The position numbers were made by a program, and so were the translations under genes. Of a stretch of 32,621 nt of DNA, positions 21,449 through 31,799 are shown piece by piece. A model generated the notes under the pieces. It had not been told where the DNA came from and did no database searches. It saw nothing but the letters and a program-made list of their open reading frames with translations. The stretch's first letter is position 1, and the number at the start of each line of letters is the position of its first letter. The DNA is taken from contig JAHBMJ010003647.1 of the NCBI GenBank assembly GCA_018398765.1, positions 22,501 to 55,121 on the forward strand, written 5' to 3'. The stretch is from Chromera velia. Lineage: Eukaryota > Sar > Chromeraceae.

Positions 21449-24400
21449 CAAAATGACAACCCCTCTGAGTTCTTCACAAAGAAACGATCACTCACTCACT
21501 CACTCACCGACGGGTCTGCAACGTTCCGGAAGCGGTTGACAGGGTCAGCCAGCAGAGGGGCGTGCAGAGTCAGAGGACCCCAAAGGTCTTCAGCGAGATA
21601 TTTGACGTTCCAGACGACCCGAAGGTCTCTGAAGTTTTTCATCTGATCAACCACTGCATCCGCAGCCTCTCTCTGGCTCTTTGGACGTCTCGACTGATGT
21701 GCGAAGATGCAGAGGAGCTCAAGAAGGTAGTCAGAGGGGGTGTAAAGATCCCCGCTCCACGCCTGCTGAGACCTCCACCACTTCAGCAATCGGATGGTCA
21801 CCTTCACACACCCGGGTTGTTTTCCCACAAACGCGACCTCCTCCTTCACTAGAGACGGTCGGAGAAAGGGGCGCTGGGAGGGCGGCATCTTGTCGAGGAC
21901 TGCCGAGGCTTCCTCAAAGGTTTCGAAGAAGGGCACGGGGAAGAGAGCGACCTCCATGCCGCCACGAGTAGTCACCACCACCCTGTCAGGCTCTGCGCGA
22001 ATCGCTACGACAGCCACCCAGGCAGCCGAGGGGACTGATAGGGAGGCTGCGAGAGATTTGCACAGAGGGGGGAGCCACTTGAGGAAGTTGGAGGGGGGGA
22101 GGTTTTCGACTGCGATGACAAGGTCGGTAGATGCACAGCCGCTGATGGCAGTGCCCTTGCCGACGTTACCAGCCTTGACGATCTCGCGGATGCGGAGGCA
22201 GGAGTGCCGGACCACCCACTGAAAGGAAGGAGGGGGGGGAAGAGAGGAAGCACAACGGGAGGGAGGGAGAGAACACACGCAGAGGAATACAATTATGAGA
22301 GAGGCCCCCTTCATCAAACCCTCACCCACTGAACCAACCCTGCAAAACAGATTGAAAGGACAGGAGGGTAGAGGAATGGACTCGAGAAGACAAAAATAAA
22401 AAGAAAAGGAATCTTCAATCAATCAGATAATTAAAGAAAGAAAAATCGGGGCGCGGAGTGGGAAAAAAGGAGAAAACGGTGCATGGAGCATCGCAAAGAC
22501 AGATGATGATGCAGGGCGGGTGCTTGACTCTGTTCCTCTCAAAACTTTATTTCTTCCTTCAATTCCTTGTTTTCTGTGCTGTCGTTCTGCCTTTCCCCCC
22601 TCTCTCTGTCTACCAGTCTGTCTATCTGTCTTCACACCACCATCACCCATTTGTCTCCCTTCTGCTGACCTCTGCGACTGCCGAGGCAGTCTGTGCAGAT
22701 CTCGAGTTGAATGCTCGGGAGGAAATCGTTGTGTGGAGCTCTGTGAATAGACGGTCCGCCTTCAAACACGCTTCCCTCTGCCTGATCTTCTCTTGTTGCT
22801 TTTCCTCCTTGCTCATCATACCTGCTGTGGCAGCCTGCACATCCCTCTCCTCCTCCTCCTCTCTCTGTTTCCTGCCCACCTCCTCCCTCTGCCTCTCATT
22901 CTCATGCTGTCTGGTATCATTTGGAAACCGGTCTCCAGAGAAGCCGGGGGGGGCACGGAAAGGGGCGGGATGGGGGTACAGTGGGTGGAAGGCATTCACA
23001 CCGAACGTCTCCTCGTCCTTCTGTCCGAGCCCCCCACCCACCCCCGGGACGGAGAAAAAACGGAGAGCAGAATCGGGAGGGCGGGAAAGAGGAGCAGCGG
23101 GAAAATTCACGTCTGCTGAAGTGGACTGATCAAGGGTGGGAGGCGGCTTGAAGATGCGGACACCTTCACCTGTCACCCGAACGATGTCACCGTTTTCTTC
23201 ACCATCCGCGTCCGCCCCCGTCTCCTCTCTCTCCTGCTCCTTCCCTTTCTCACGTCTCTTGCTCTTTCTGGGCCCCCGTCTTCTCAAACGCATCTTCTTC
23301 TTCTTCCCCTCCTCAGTGCCAAAACCAGAACTGTCAGAAGAAAAAGAGCCCACTCCCCCCATTGGACTCTCCTCCCCCCTCCCGCTCGTGGTCCCGCTAC
23401 CAATCGTTGTTCCACTTCCCCTGAACAAACCATCAGAATCATCCTCATCCTCCCCCTCTGAAACCCCAGAGGAGAGGAAACCCGCATCAAAGAACGTTGG
23501 CACATCACCCCTGTCACTCCACTCCTCTGTCCCTTCTCCTTCTCTCTCATGAACTGGCACCCCGCGACGAGGAAAACCGTAACCGTAGAAACTGTCCTCC
23601 TCTTCCTCCTCTTCTCCGTAGCACCACCCAGGTAAGGGGAGGAAGGCTCCCCCCTCGGCTCCCCTGCGATCTCTCGTGTGTGTCTGGCAACTCGCTCTCT
23701 GGTGTGGCAGCTGCCCTTCTACCCCTTCCTCCTCTTCCTCACACCCCTCTTCGTCCTCTCCGGAGTCAGAGGGAACGGGGGCAAGCAGAGAAGAAGCGTT
23801 CGGGCCATGCGGACGGCTGGCGTGGGCATAGGGGGACAGCATGGGCACGGGGACTCTGTTGGAAGAGACCCCGGAGAGAAGAAGGAAGAAGTCGGAATTG
23901 GACGCAGGAGAGGCCGCAGGGGACGCTAGAGGTTCGGGAACGGCGGTGGTTGAGGGGGGCGGGTGCCGGTGTGCAACCTCGCTGGGGACACTCAGAGAGA
24001 TCGCAGGTTTTGCCCTCACACATGAAGGAGACTGCATCGGAGTGGGTCTCTTTTTCCTGCTCGCTCCACCAGATTTCCCCCCCGGAGGTTCGGCTGCTTT
24101 GGAGAGAGGCGAGCCTGCTGGAGCTGCCAAGCCGTCTGATGGTATGAGGGAGAAGGGAAGGGCACGGGTGGAATGCGAAACTCCTTTGGACCCCCCCCCA
24201 AGGCCAGAGGAGAAGGGTCCAGGGACAGAAGGAGGAAGAAAGGGGCTGGCGGTGACTTGGAGGGGGTCCACGTTGGTGTTGGCAGAGGAGGAGAAGGTCG
24301 GGGGGGGAGGGGGAGGCTCGGATAGAGCGTCAGGGGAGTCGGTGGCTGTTCGATCGGATGGTGTGACCGTTCTGTTTTCTTCACTTCCCCCTTGGAAAGG

Positions 24401-25432
24401 GACGTGCAGGCCGGGAGGGGGTGTGAGAGGGCCGGAAGCGGTTTTGTTGGTTGCCTGGTGGAATGAAGGGAAAGCCTCGATGTCGGTCAGAGGGGGAGGT
24501 CCGTTAGTGGAGTGTTTCTCGTCGTCTGCAGGAAAACTAGGGGCCCCATTTGCGACCGACCCCTCTCCCCCTGCTGCTGCGAGAGGACCTGTGCGGACGG
24601 AATAGGAAATGCTGGCGGATGATGTGCGTGAGACTCTCTCAGAACCTCCAGTGATTGCAGACTGAATGGAAATTGAGTTTGTGCTCTTCGTCGGCGCTCT
24701 GCTGTGCACTTTTGGTCGGTACGTTTTCGTGAAGGTTTGAGGCACGCTCTGTTCGTCTGCACACTCGGGGGTGGTGTTTTTGGAGTTGCTGCTGCTTTTG
24801 CGAATGTGAGTGAGTCCTCCAGCTACTCCATTGCCATTCTTCTTCTGTTGATGCTGCACAGGCGGAGCGACAGAGACAAAGTCTCCATCCCTCTCCAGTG
24901 TCTGCATCAAGTTTGTCGAGTTTGTCTGAGAGCTGCGGTCTGCTGCCGAGGAATCGAGATGGTTGGCGGTTTCGTTTGCGGTTCGGGCGTTCGCATGAAG
25001 AGGCGGAGGGTCTCCTGGTTGGTTTGGGCTGCTGTCTTTGTTGAGAATCTCGAAAAGGCGGTTGGCAAAAATGCTTTGAGAAGGATCGCAGTCGATGTTG
25101 TCAGTCTTGTTGGACGAGCGCTGCGGATCGACAAGAAGTCAAGAGAGACAAATGGAAAGGGGCGATCGGGAACAAAAACAAGCCAGAGACGTACCGAAAT
25201 TGTGCCTTTTCTATTTCTTTTTTGTTTGAACAACACCCAAGCACAACAGCAAGCAAGTCCCAAAGAGGAAAAAGCGAATAAACAATACAAAGCCGAAAAA
25301 GAGGCACGCACCCAGGCAGAGGAACCAGGGCATGAAGGGAAACATTTCACTCACCTTTCGGAGGGAGAAATCTGGGTTGGGGACCTTGAAGACCCCGCAC
25401 TCCCCTGACTTCCTCCTGCCTGGAGTTGACAT
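21003..25432 (-). CDS. OAS-like nucleotidyltransferase with ~840-residue disordered N-terminal extension
   Basis: Minus strand exons 25432-25355, 25120-22670, 22218-21508 and 21059-21003, all joined in phase 0, give 1098 residues. Introns use GTGAGT, GTCAGC and GTGAGT donors. Residues 27-760 are Ser/Pro/Gly-rich and probably disordered, with an acidic Glu run near 480-495 and a strong Lys/Arg-rich nuclear-localisation-like stretch near 630-655. Residues ~760-843 are a charged helix. Residues 844-1098 match the OAS family: KAGNVGKGTAISG (858-870) aligns with the G-S-x-G-K-G-T loop, FVGKQPGCVKVTIRLLKWW (973-991) with FVK-x-x-P...LIRLVKHW, YTPSDYLLELL (1002-1012) with the LELL helix, and ADPVNRFRNVADP with DPADP-x-x-N. 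OAS enzymes make 2'-5'-linked oligoadenylate on double-stranded RNA. Here the first catalytic Asp is Ser873, the second is Asp875, and the third appears to be Glu932, so activity is doubtful. DZF proteins (ILF2/NF45 type) are the other candidates. Head to head with CCT6. Confidence 0.8.
21421..21448 (+). repeat. (GA)n microsatellite inside intron 3 of the OAS-like gene
   Basis: Fourteen GA units, preceded by an A12 run near 21388. It lies in the intron 21507-21060 and reads as pyrimidine on the transcribed sense strand. Confidence 0.93.
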
Positions 25433-26411
25433 CGGGTGCGTCTCTCCAACACTCAATCCTGTTTCTGGTCGAAATCTTCAGATGTGCAAAGCTTGGAAGG
25501 AGTTCTTAAATACTGCAATGAATCGACTGTCCTGTTGTACGAAGAGACAATTTCCGATCTTTTGGGTTTTCTTTCACTGCCAAAGGCTGACGGGATACAC
25601 AACTTGCTGTGGCGGCTATTTCGGCGATCGGGTGAGAGTAAGCTTCGAAGGATCCGAGCTGGCCGGGATCATTCGAGGTCCTCTGCACTGAACGGGGAAT
25701 GTCGACCACGATCTCACACAGGACAGGACAGTTTGTGTCACGTATACAGACCGGTGTGAATATAGTTTTCAAGTTCCCGAAAGAAAGCTTTTCAGATCGA
25801 CCTTCCAACGGCTTCTCTTCTGCATCTTTTCAATCGCCTGCACATGCCTGCATGCTTAAATTGTCTCCCTAGCTAGCTGGCACGCACTGCGTGCGTCGAC
25901 AACTCTAAAAAACGAAGTGCCCCCCATGCAAACGTGGCCCCGGAAATGCAGTTTTCAGTGGCCCGCGCGGCCGTCAGTCACAAAATTTAAATTTTTCAGG
26001 AGACGCTCAATTGAAAAATCAAACGATCGAACGCTGAACATCTCTGAGGCTGAGTCTGAGCAACTGAGTTGTGTGGATCCACTGTCTAAACCAGTCAGGA
26101 CTTGAGTGCTCCCCCCAGGTCGAGTCAGGCGATAAGCAGGCACTTGTATGTACAGAAAAAGAATTTCAAGGTTTTTCATCGGTGACAAAGTGCAATCCAA
26201 CAACCAAAACAGCGGCGAGTTGGAACGGACTTCTTATTCAACCCTCGAAGCTTCAGATCAAAACCGAGTCCCTCAATCAGAACTTCCTTGCCGTCCTTCG
26301 CGAAGGGCGCTCTCAGCACGTATTCGCTGCAGTCAAGTAGGCTTGTACGACTTGGTTTTACTTTCCGTTAGTTAGTGGCTGTGAAGGCTTGAACTCAAAT
26401 CCTGCCTCATC
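25433..26411. promoter_or_regulatory. Divergent control region of the OAS-like gene and CCT6
   Basis: 979 bases between two start codons that point away from each other. It contains an inverted repeat GCACGCA-C-TGCGTGC (25880-25894), AGCTAGCT just before it (25870-25878 region), and CCGCGCGGCCG (25963-25973), which is identical to an 11-mer in the divergent region at 5799-5809. No coding exon seen. It must hold both 5' untranslated regions and probably shared promoter elements. Confidence 0.55.
25880..25894. repeat. Inverted repeat GCACGCA-C-TGCGTGC
   Basis: Seven-base perfect arms with a one-base spacer in the divergent control region. Candidate binding site for a dimeric factor; inferred from symmetry and position only. 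Confidence 0.8.
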
Positions 26412-29205
26412 ATGGCTGTCAACGCACTTAATTCTCGTGCGGATGTCTTGAAGAAGACAGCAGCCCTTGCTGTGAACTGCAATGCCGCCAAGGGTCTCGA
26501 GGAAGTTTTGAAAAGCAATCTAGGGCCGAGGGGCACGTTGAAGATGCTGGTGGGAGGTGCAGGGCAGATCAAGATCACTAAGGACGGTAACGTCCTCCTC
26601 CACGAGATGCAAATCCAACACCCAACTGCTGCGATGATCGGGAGGGCCTCCACTGCTCAGGATGACATCACAGGAGATGGCACAACTTCCAATGTCATCC
26701 TCATAGGAGAGCTCATGAAACAGGCAGAGCGACATATCGCAGAGGGAGTGCACCCCCGGCTCCTCTGCGAGGGGTTCGACCTCGCCCGCACGAAGACTCT
26801 GGAGATTTTGGACAAATTCAAGACACCCATCGATGTGGAGGACAGGGAACTGCTCACATGTGTCGCCAGAACATCCCTCTTCACAAAGCTCCAGGTGGGC
26901 CCAGGCTCTTTGCTTCTTTCTTCTTTTCCTTTTGTTTGCCACTTCCTTCCTCTCTAGCTTTTCCAAGGGACTTCCCTCCTCATGTTTCCCCATTTTTGTT
27001 TGATTTTCTTTCCTCAGTTTCAACTTTCCCTTTCGTGCTCGACCTTTTGTTTTCGCGTTCCTGCTTCTCGTCTTTTTTGGCCTGATGATGGAAGGGTGGA
27101 CTGACCTGGTATGTGACCGAAAGAAAGAATACGAGACTGACTCACGTGCACTCGATCCATTCTGTCTCCTCCCTGTCCTCTCTGCAGAAGGAACTCGCCG
27201 ACCGTGTCACCGACATGGTCGTGGATGCAGTCCGCTGCGTGCGTCAGGAGGGGGAGCCCATCGACCTGTTCATGGTGGAGATGATCCATATGAGGCACAA
27301 GCTGACCAGCGAGACGCGGCTGGTGAAGGGCCTGGTCCTTGACCACGGCTGCAGACACCCGGATATGCCTAGGGGATTGAAGAAGGTCCTCATCCTCACC
27401 TGCAACGTCTCTCTGGAGTATGAAAAGGCAGAGGTGGGTATCGCTGTGATGTATTTCGGTTCATCGCTCTTTTCTTTGAAAGCATAAGAGGGAAGGGTCC
27501 GTCGTGCGGCAGTTGACACGGACCTGCTGAGAATTGAGGTTGGAGACGGAACACAGTGTTCATTATTGCTTCTGTATTGCTTCTTTTTCCTTTCTTCTGA
27601 AGGAGTGAAGAAGGGCACATTCTGAGGCTTACGATCTTTTCATTCAATTTGGCGGTATGTGTGGATGAGAGCAGCGTGATCCTGTTTTGGATTCATCTGA
27701 CGTCTCGCTTTCTTTCTCTCTCTCTCTCTATCCCCCTCCCCCCTCTCCCCCCCCCTCCTCTCTCTATTTCACTCTCTGCGTGTGTGCGTGTGTGTGCATG
27801 TGTAAGTTTGGCCCTGAGTTTGATCACTCATTCGCTTGCCTCTTTGTGCAGGTGAACAGTGGATTCTTTTACTCGTCAGCCGAGCAAAGGGACAAGCTGG
27901 TGATTGCAGAGAGAAAATTCACCGACGAGAAGGTCAAGAAGATCATCGACCTGAAGAGAAAGGTCAGGAAATCAGGCAGGGAGGCAGTCAAGTCAAGCAG
28001 ATGGCAACTTGTTAAGAGCAGAAGGGTGGGGCCAGGAAGAGAGAGAGAGAGAGAGAGTTTTGCCTCCGTTCCTGTTCTTTTTTGGGGAAGCAAGATGTAC
28101 AGAGAGGGTCTTTTTCTTCACTCCGGCGGTCCTGCTGATTTCCGTTTTCTCTCCACAAGGCAGTCCATCCCTTGGTCGTTTCGTTTCTTTCGTCCGTTTT
28201 TTTTTTTTCACATCGCACACCACCCCCCTCTGTCCATTTATTTATTTGCAGGTGTGCACTGAGGAGAACGGGTACTCGTTCATCGTGCTGAACCAGAAGG
28301 GAATCGACCCCCCCTCTCTGGACATGCTCGCAAAGGAGGGCTGCATGGCACTCAGAAGGGTGAGTGGGTAGACGGGTGGGTGAGATCGGTATTTATATGT
28401 AGGAGCTCGGGTGATTTCAGTACCAAGATAGTCATCTGCTTCTGAGCCAAGTGCACCGCTTTCGAAGGAAAATCGGGATTGTGTTTCCCTTTCATGTGAG
28501 TGTGTCTCTTTGTGTGGCGTTGGCTGCTCACTCTTTCCGGCGTGTCGGACATGTCTGCCCTTTCTGTTAAGACAGCGGAGAGATGCCTGCGAATTCGTCA
28601 ACATCCATAAAACGCATTTTTGGGACGAAGTGACATTGCGCTTGTCTTATCTGTCTAGTTGCTACTCTGCGTTCTCCCGTTCCGAAAGTCTCCGTTGCCT
28701 GTTCAAGGGGAAAATGGGTGGAGAGGAGAAAGCTGACTGTTTTATTTTTGGAAGCGTGATACAAGCTTTGAGTTTTTTGTTTTCTCTCCTTCCTTGTTTG
28801 TGTTTGCATTGCAGGTGAAGAGAAGGAACATGGAGCGTCTCGTGAAGGCTTGCGGTGGGAGGGCCGTGAACTCTGTGGAGGACCTCGACGAGAGTGACCT
28901 TGGATACGCAGAAACGGTCGGTCGTTTGGAAAGGGGCAGATTGTTGTGGCTTCTATTTCTTCCTTCTTGCTTCTTCCTTCTTGCTGCTTCCTCTCCGCGT
29001 GCTTGATTTTTTCTTCCGACCCTGCAAAGTCTCCTCCAATTTTCCTGCCTGCCTGCCTGTCTGTCCACTTGTCTGCCTGCCTGCAGGTCTCGGAGGAGAC
29101 TCTGGGAGACGACAAGTACACTTTTGTGGAGGGAGTGAGACACCCCCAGAGCTGTACCATCCTCGTGAAGGGCCCCACCGACCACGCTATTGTACAGGTC
29201 CGTCC

Positions 29206-29241
<36 letters not shown>

Positions 29242-31076
29242 CTTTGGCTGGCTGTCTGTTTGCTTGACGGAGGAGAGGAGTCTCAGATGGATTTTATGCT
29301 GTCCTGCCCTGCTGTGTTCTGGCTTGCCAAAGTGGTTACATTCTTCTCATTGCCCTTTCCGGCTTTGATGAAGGAGGGATTGGCTCTGCCTTCTTTTTTC
29401 GGACCTTGATCTGCTTTTGTGTCATTGCGCTGCGTCTGTACATGCATTGTGCTTTTTCTGTTTGGGAGTTGCACTTGAGTCTTCGCACCCTGCCCCCGCC
29501 CGGCCTGCAGATCAAGGACGCAGTGAGAGACGGCCTGAGAGCGGTGAAGAACGCCATCGAGGACGGAGCTCTGGTGGCGGGGGCGGGGGCTTTTGAGCTG
29601 GCGGCTGCGCATGAGCTGCAGGTGAGTTTGAGTGGGTAGGTGATGGGTGGGCAAGTCAACAGAAAAGGCGGGAGAAGGAAAGGAAAGAAAGAGTTCATGT
29701 GGAGAGGCATGCAGACGCCCTTTGTTTAGCAGTGAGCAGATGCAAGAATCATGTCAGGGTGAGAAAAGTCTCTGTAGAGTGATAATTACGAGATGCATTT
29801 GAGTCCCGCATCGCTCGCTCTCAATGGATAGGTCAGATGATCGCTGTGTTTCTCTACATATTCTCCCCACCGATGTGGCCCCCTTTTCCCTGTGTGTGCA
29901 GAATTACAAGAAAGAAGTGAGCGGCAAGGCTCGCTTGGGTGTTGCCAGCTTCGCAGAGGCGCTCCTCGCGATTCCGAAGATTTTGGCAGAGAACTCAGGT
30001 CTCGACCCTCAGGTTGGTTTGTGCGTACATGGCTCGGTGCGGTGCGTGTCTGTCTGGCTTTCTGTCTGTCTGTCTGTCTGTTTTCCTTTGTCTTTGTTCT
30101 TTCTTTCTTTCTTTCTTTCTTTTTGTCTCTTATTTACATGAAGAAAAGAAAGGAGAAGAAGAAACATATAGTCTGTCTGTCTGTGTGTCTGGCTGGCTGG
30201 CTGGCTGGGTGGCTGGCTGGCTGAACGCAAGGAAAAAGAAAGGGAGAAAGAAACCGTCTAGTCTGTCAGGCTGACTTTCGCCGGTGCTCGTTTCAAGCGC
30301 TTTCCGTGATTATCTGACGTTTCTTTGCTCTCTGTGACAGGTTGGATTGCTGTGGATATGCACTTTTGCTGAGTTCTGTTATTTCACTGAAGGTCTCGTC
30401 TCCTTGATGTCAAAAGTTGCCTAGTCTCCCTTTGTCCATGTTTCTTTCGAGGGTGTTCTTTCTCTTTCTCTTTCTGGCTCGCGTTCTTACTCTCTGTCTC
30501 TTCCGATTTGCTTCAATTGTCTTCGCTTGGTTCGTTTCTGCCTGCAGGACACTCTTCTCGCCCTCCAAGAGAGACACGAGAAGAACCCCTCCGAGAAGAT
30601 CGGGCTGGACATCATGACGGGAGACGCGTGCTTGCCTGCAGATGAAGGTCAGACAATAGAGAAGAGAAGAGAGGACACTTAAAAGAAGTAAGGAATTACT
30701 GGCAGCACTTTGTTTGTGCCTGTGCGCAATAGGGTGGTTTTTTTTTTCTGTGTGCCTGCTGTTCAGGTGTTTCCCCGGCCAGATCTTTCCTTTTGCACAG
30801 TGTCTATGTTTCTTTCTTTTGCTTTTGTGGAAGTCCCGCTCGCTTTTTGTTGCTTGCTCGTACGCGTCTCTCAATGTACGGCTGAACAGTTGTTGATTGG
30901 CTTTTCGTGGTTCTTCCTGTGAGTTCTTTTCCTTCATTACTTGCTTACCTCCTGCAGGCATCTGGGACTGCTACCGTGTGAAGAGACAGATGATCGCTCT
31001 GGCCCCTTCCCTTGCCCAGCAGCTGCTCCTGGTAGATGAAGTGATCAAGGCAGGGAAGCAGATGGGAAAGGGATAG
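26412..31076 (+). CDS. CCT6: T-complex protein 1 subunit zeta (CCT/TRiC chaperonin)
   Basis: One of eight subunits of the cytosolic group II chaperonin that folds actin, tubulin and other proteins using ATP. Exons: 26412-26894, 27188-27433, 27852-27962, 28252-28359, 28815-28916, 29087-29197, 29511-29621, 29902-30012, 30548-30647, 30958-31076. They join without a frame break to 533 residues, close to the usual ~530 for CCT6. Exon 1 starts [20 protein letters not shown] and carries the nucleotide-binding [10 protein letters not shown] and the catalytic GDGTT motif. Exon 2 has the zeta-like [16 protein letters not shown]. The apical domain spans exons 2-6. The C-terminus holds GAGAFELA (ATP site, exon 7) and [15 protein letters not shown] across the last junction, matching the EAGIWDNY region of other CCT6 proteins. 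Introns 1-8 are phase 0 and intron 9 is phase 1. All acceptors are TGCAG. The start is fixed by the conserved N-terminus. Confidence 0.97.
27715..27806 (+). repeat. CT-rich and TG-rich low-complexity in CCT6 intron 2
   Basis: TC dinucleotides (27715-27730), C-rich and CT-rich sequence, then TG-rich sequence near 27779-27805. It supplies an extended pyrimidine tract within intron 27434-27851. Confidence 0.8.
29209..29239 (+). repeat. (TG)n microsatellite in CCT6 intron 6
   Basis: About fifteen TG units starting 12 bases after the donor at 29198. Confidence 0.95.
30057..30222 (+). repeat. (TCTG)n, (TTTC)n and (GGCT)n cluster in CCT6 intron 8
   Basis: TCTG units near 30060-30081, TTTC units near 30101-30122 and nine GGCT-type units near 30188-30222, all in intron 30013-30547. 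Three different four-base repeats sit in one intron. Confidence 0.93.
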
Positions 31077-31538
31077 ATAGATAGATAAGAAGAGAGAGAG
31101 GGGTCTGCATGATGAGGAAGGAGGGTGAATGGACAGGGAGGGAAGAGGGGTCGGGTGAGCGGAGGGGTTCACTTCGGTTCGGGGTGAGGGAAGCAGGACA
31201 GAGGGCATGCATCATTGATTCATTGGCAGACAGGGGGCCACATTTCTGCTCTCAAAACAGAGAGGAGAAAAGAAAAGGAGGCCAGCACTGCCACGATCTT
31301 TCAGCCCCCCGACCCTTCTGTCTTTGTCTTCCGGGTTGCTTGAGTCTTTTCTTTTGTCTCTTTGTCAAAAAACTGGGAGGGTACCCCGATTGCTTATTGG
31401 GACTCTTTTTCCTGTCTGAGGCCGGGTTTGTGCAGTGGTAGACTGGAAAGCAGAAAGACACGCGAGGGTGTCAGAACTGAATTCATGTATTCATTCACTT
31501 GCACGACTAGATTCGAGCTCGAAGCGTGCGGGCGTGTC
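31077..31538. other. 3' flank of CCT6
   Basis: Begins with GATA repeats (31072-31086) that overlap the stop codon, then GA/GGGA-rich sequence. It probably includes the 3' untranslated region. No other gene seen. Confidence 0.5.
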
Positions 31539-31540
31539 AC

Positions 31541-31602
<62 letters not shown>
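31539..31602 (+). repeat. Compound (AC)n microsatellite
   Basis: Two AC runs separated by a short TCACC interruption near 31569-31573. Confidence 0.95.
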
Positions 31603-31604
<2 letters not shown>

Positions 31605-31799
31605 TGTTTTACGAGACCTCTCTTGCCCGTCGAACTGATCCCTCAACCCTCACAATCTGGGAGCAGACTTCGCCTCATCAGCTTGAATGGATAGTCTTGA
31701 TTCTCCCGGCTTTGAAGTGGGACGTAATATCCGACGTATGCAGTCGACTTGACGGTCACGCGGATCGCGACTAGCACGCGAAAGAGCTGGGGAGGCGCC

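Noticed and set aside
23497-24605. Long + strand frames of 200-250 codons opposite the OAS-like gene
   Set aside because: They lie antisense to the long exon 25120-22670, whose frame joins cleanly in phase 0 to recognised domains; these are its shadows.
21003-25432. Reading the C-terminal domain as a terminal uridylyltransferase or canonical poly(A) polymerase
   Set aside because: The K-G-T after the glycine loop and the IRLLKWW/LELL/NVADP segments fit OAS and DZF proteins better, and the usual D-x-D is not intact.
31430-31510. Possible tRNA gene (A-box-like GTGCAGTGGTAGACTGG)
   Set aside because: No B box, no acceptor-stem pairing and no cloverleaf could be made.
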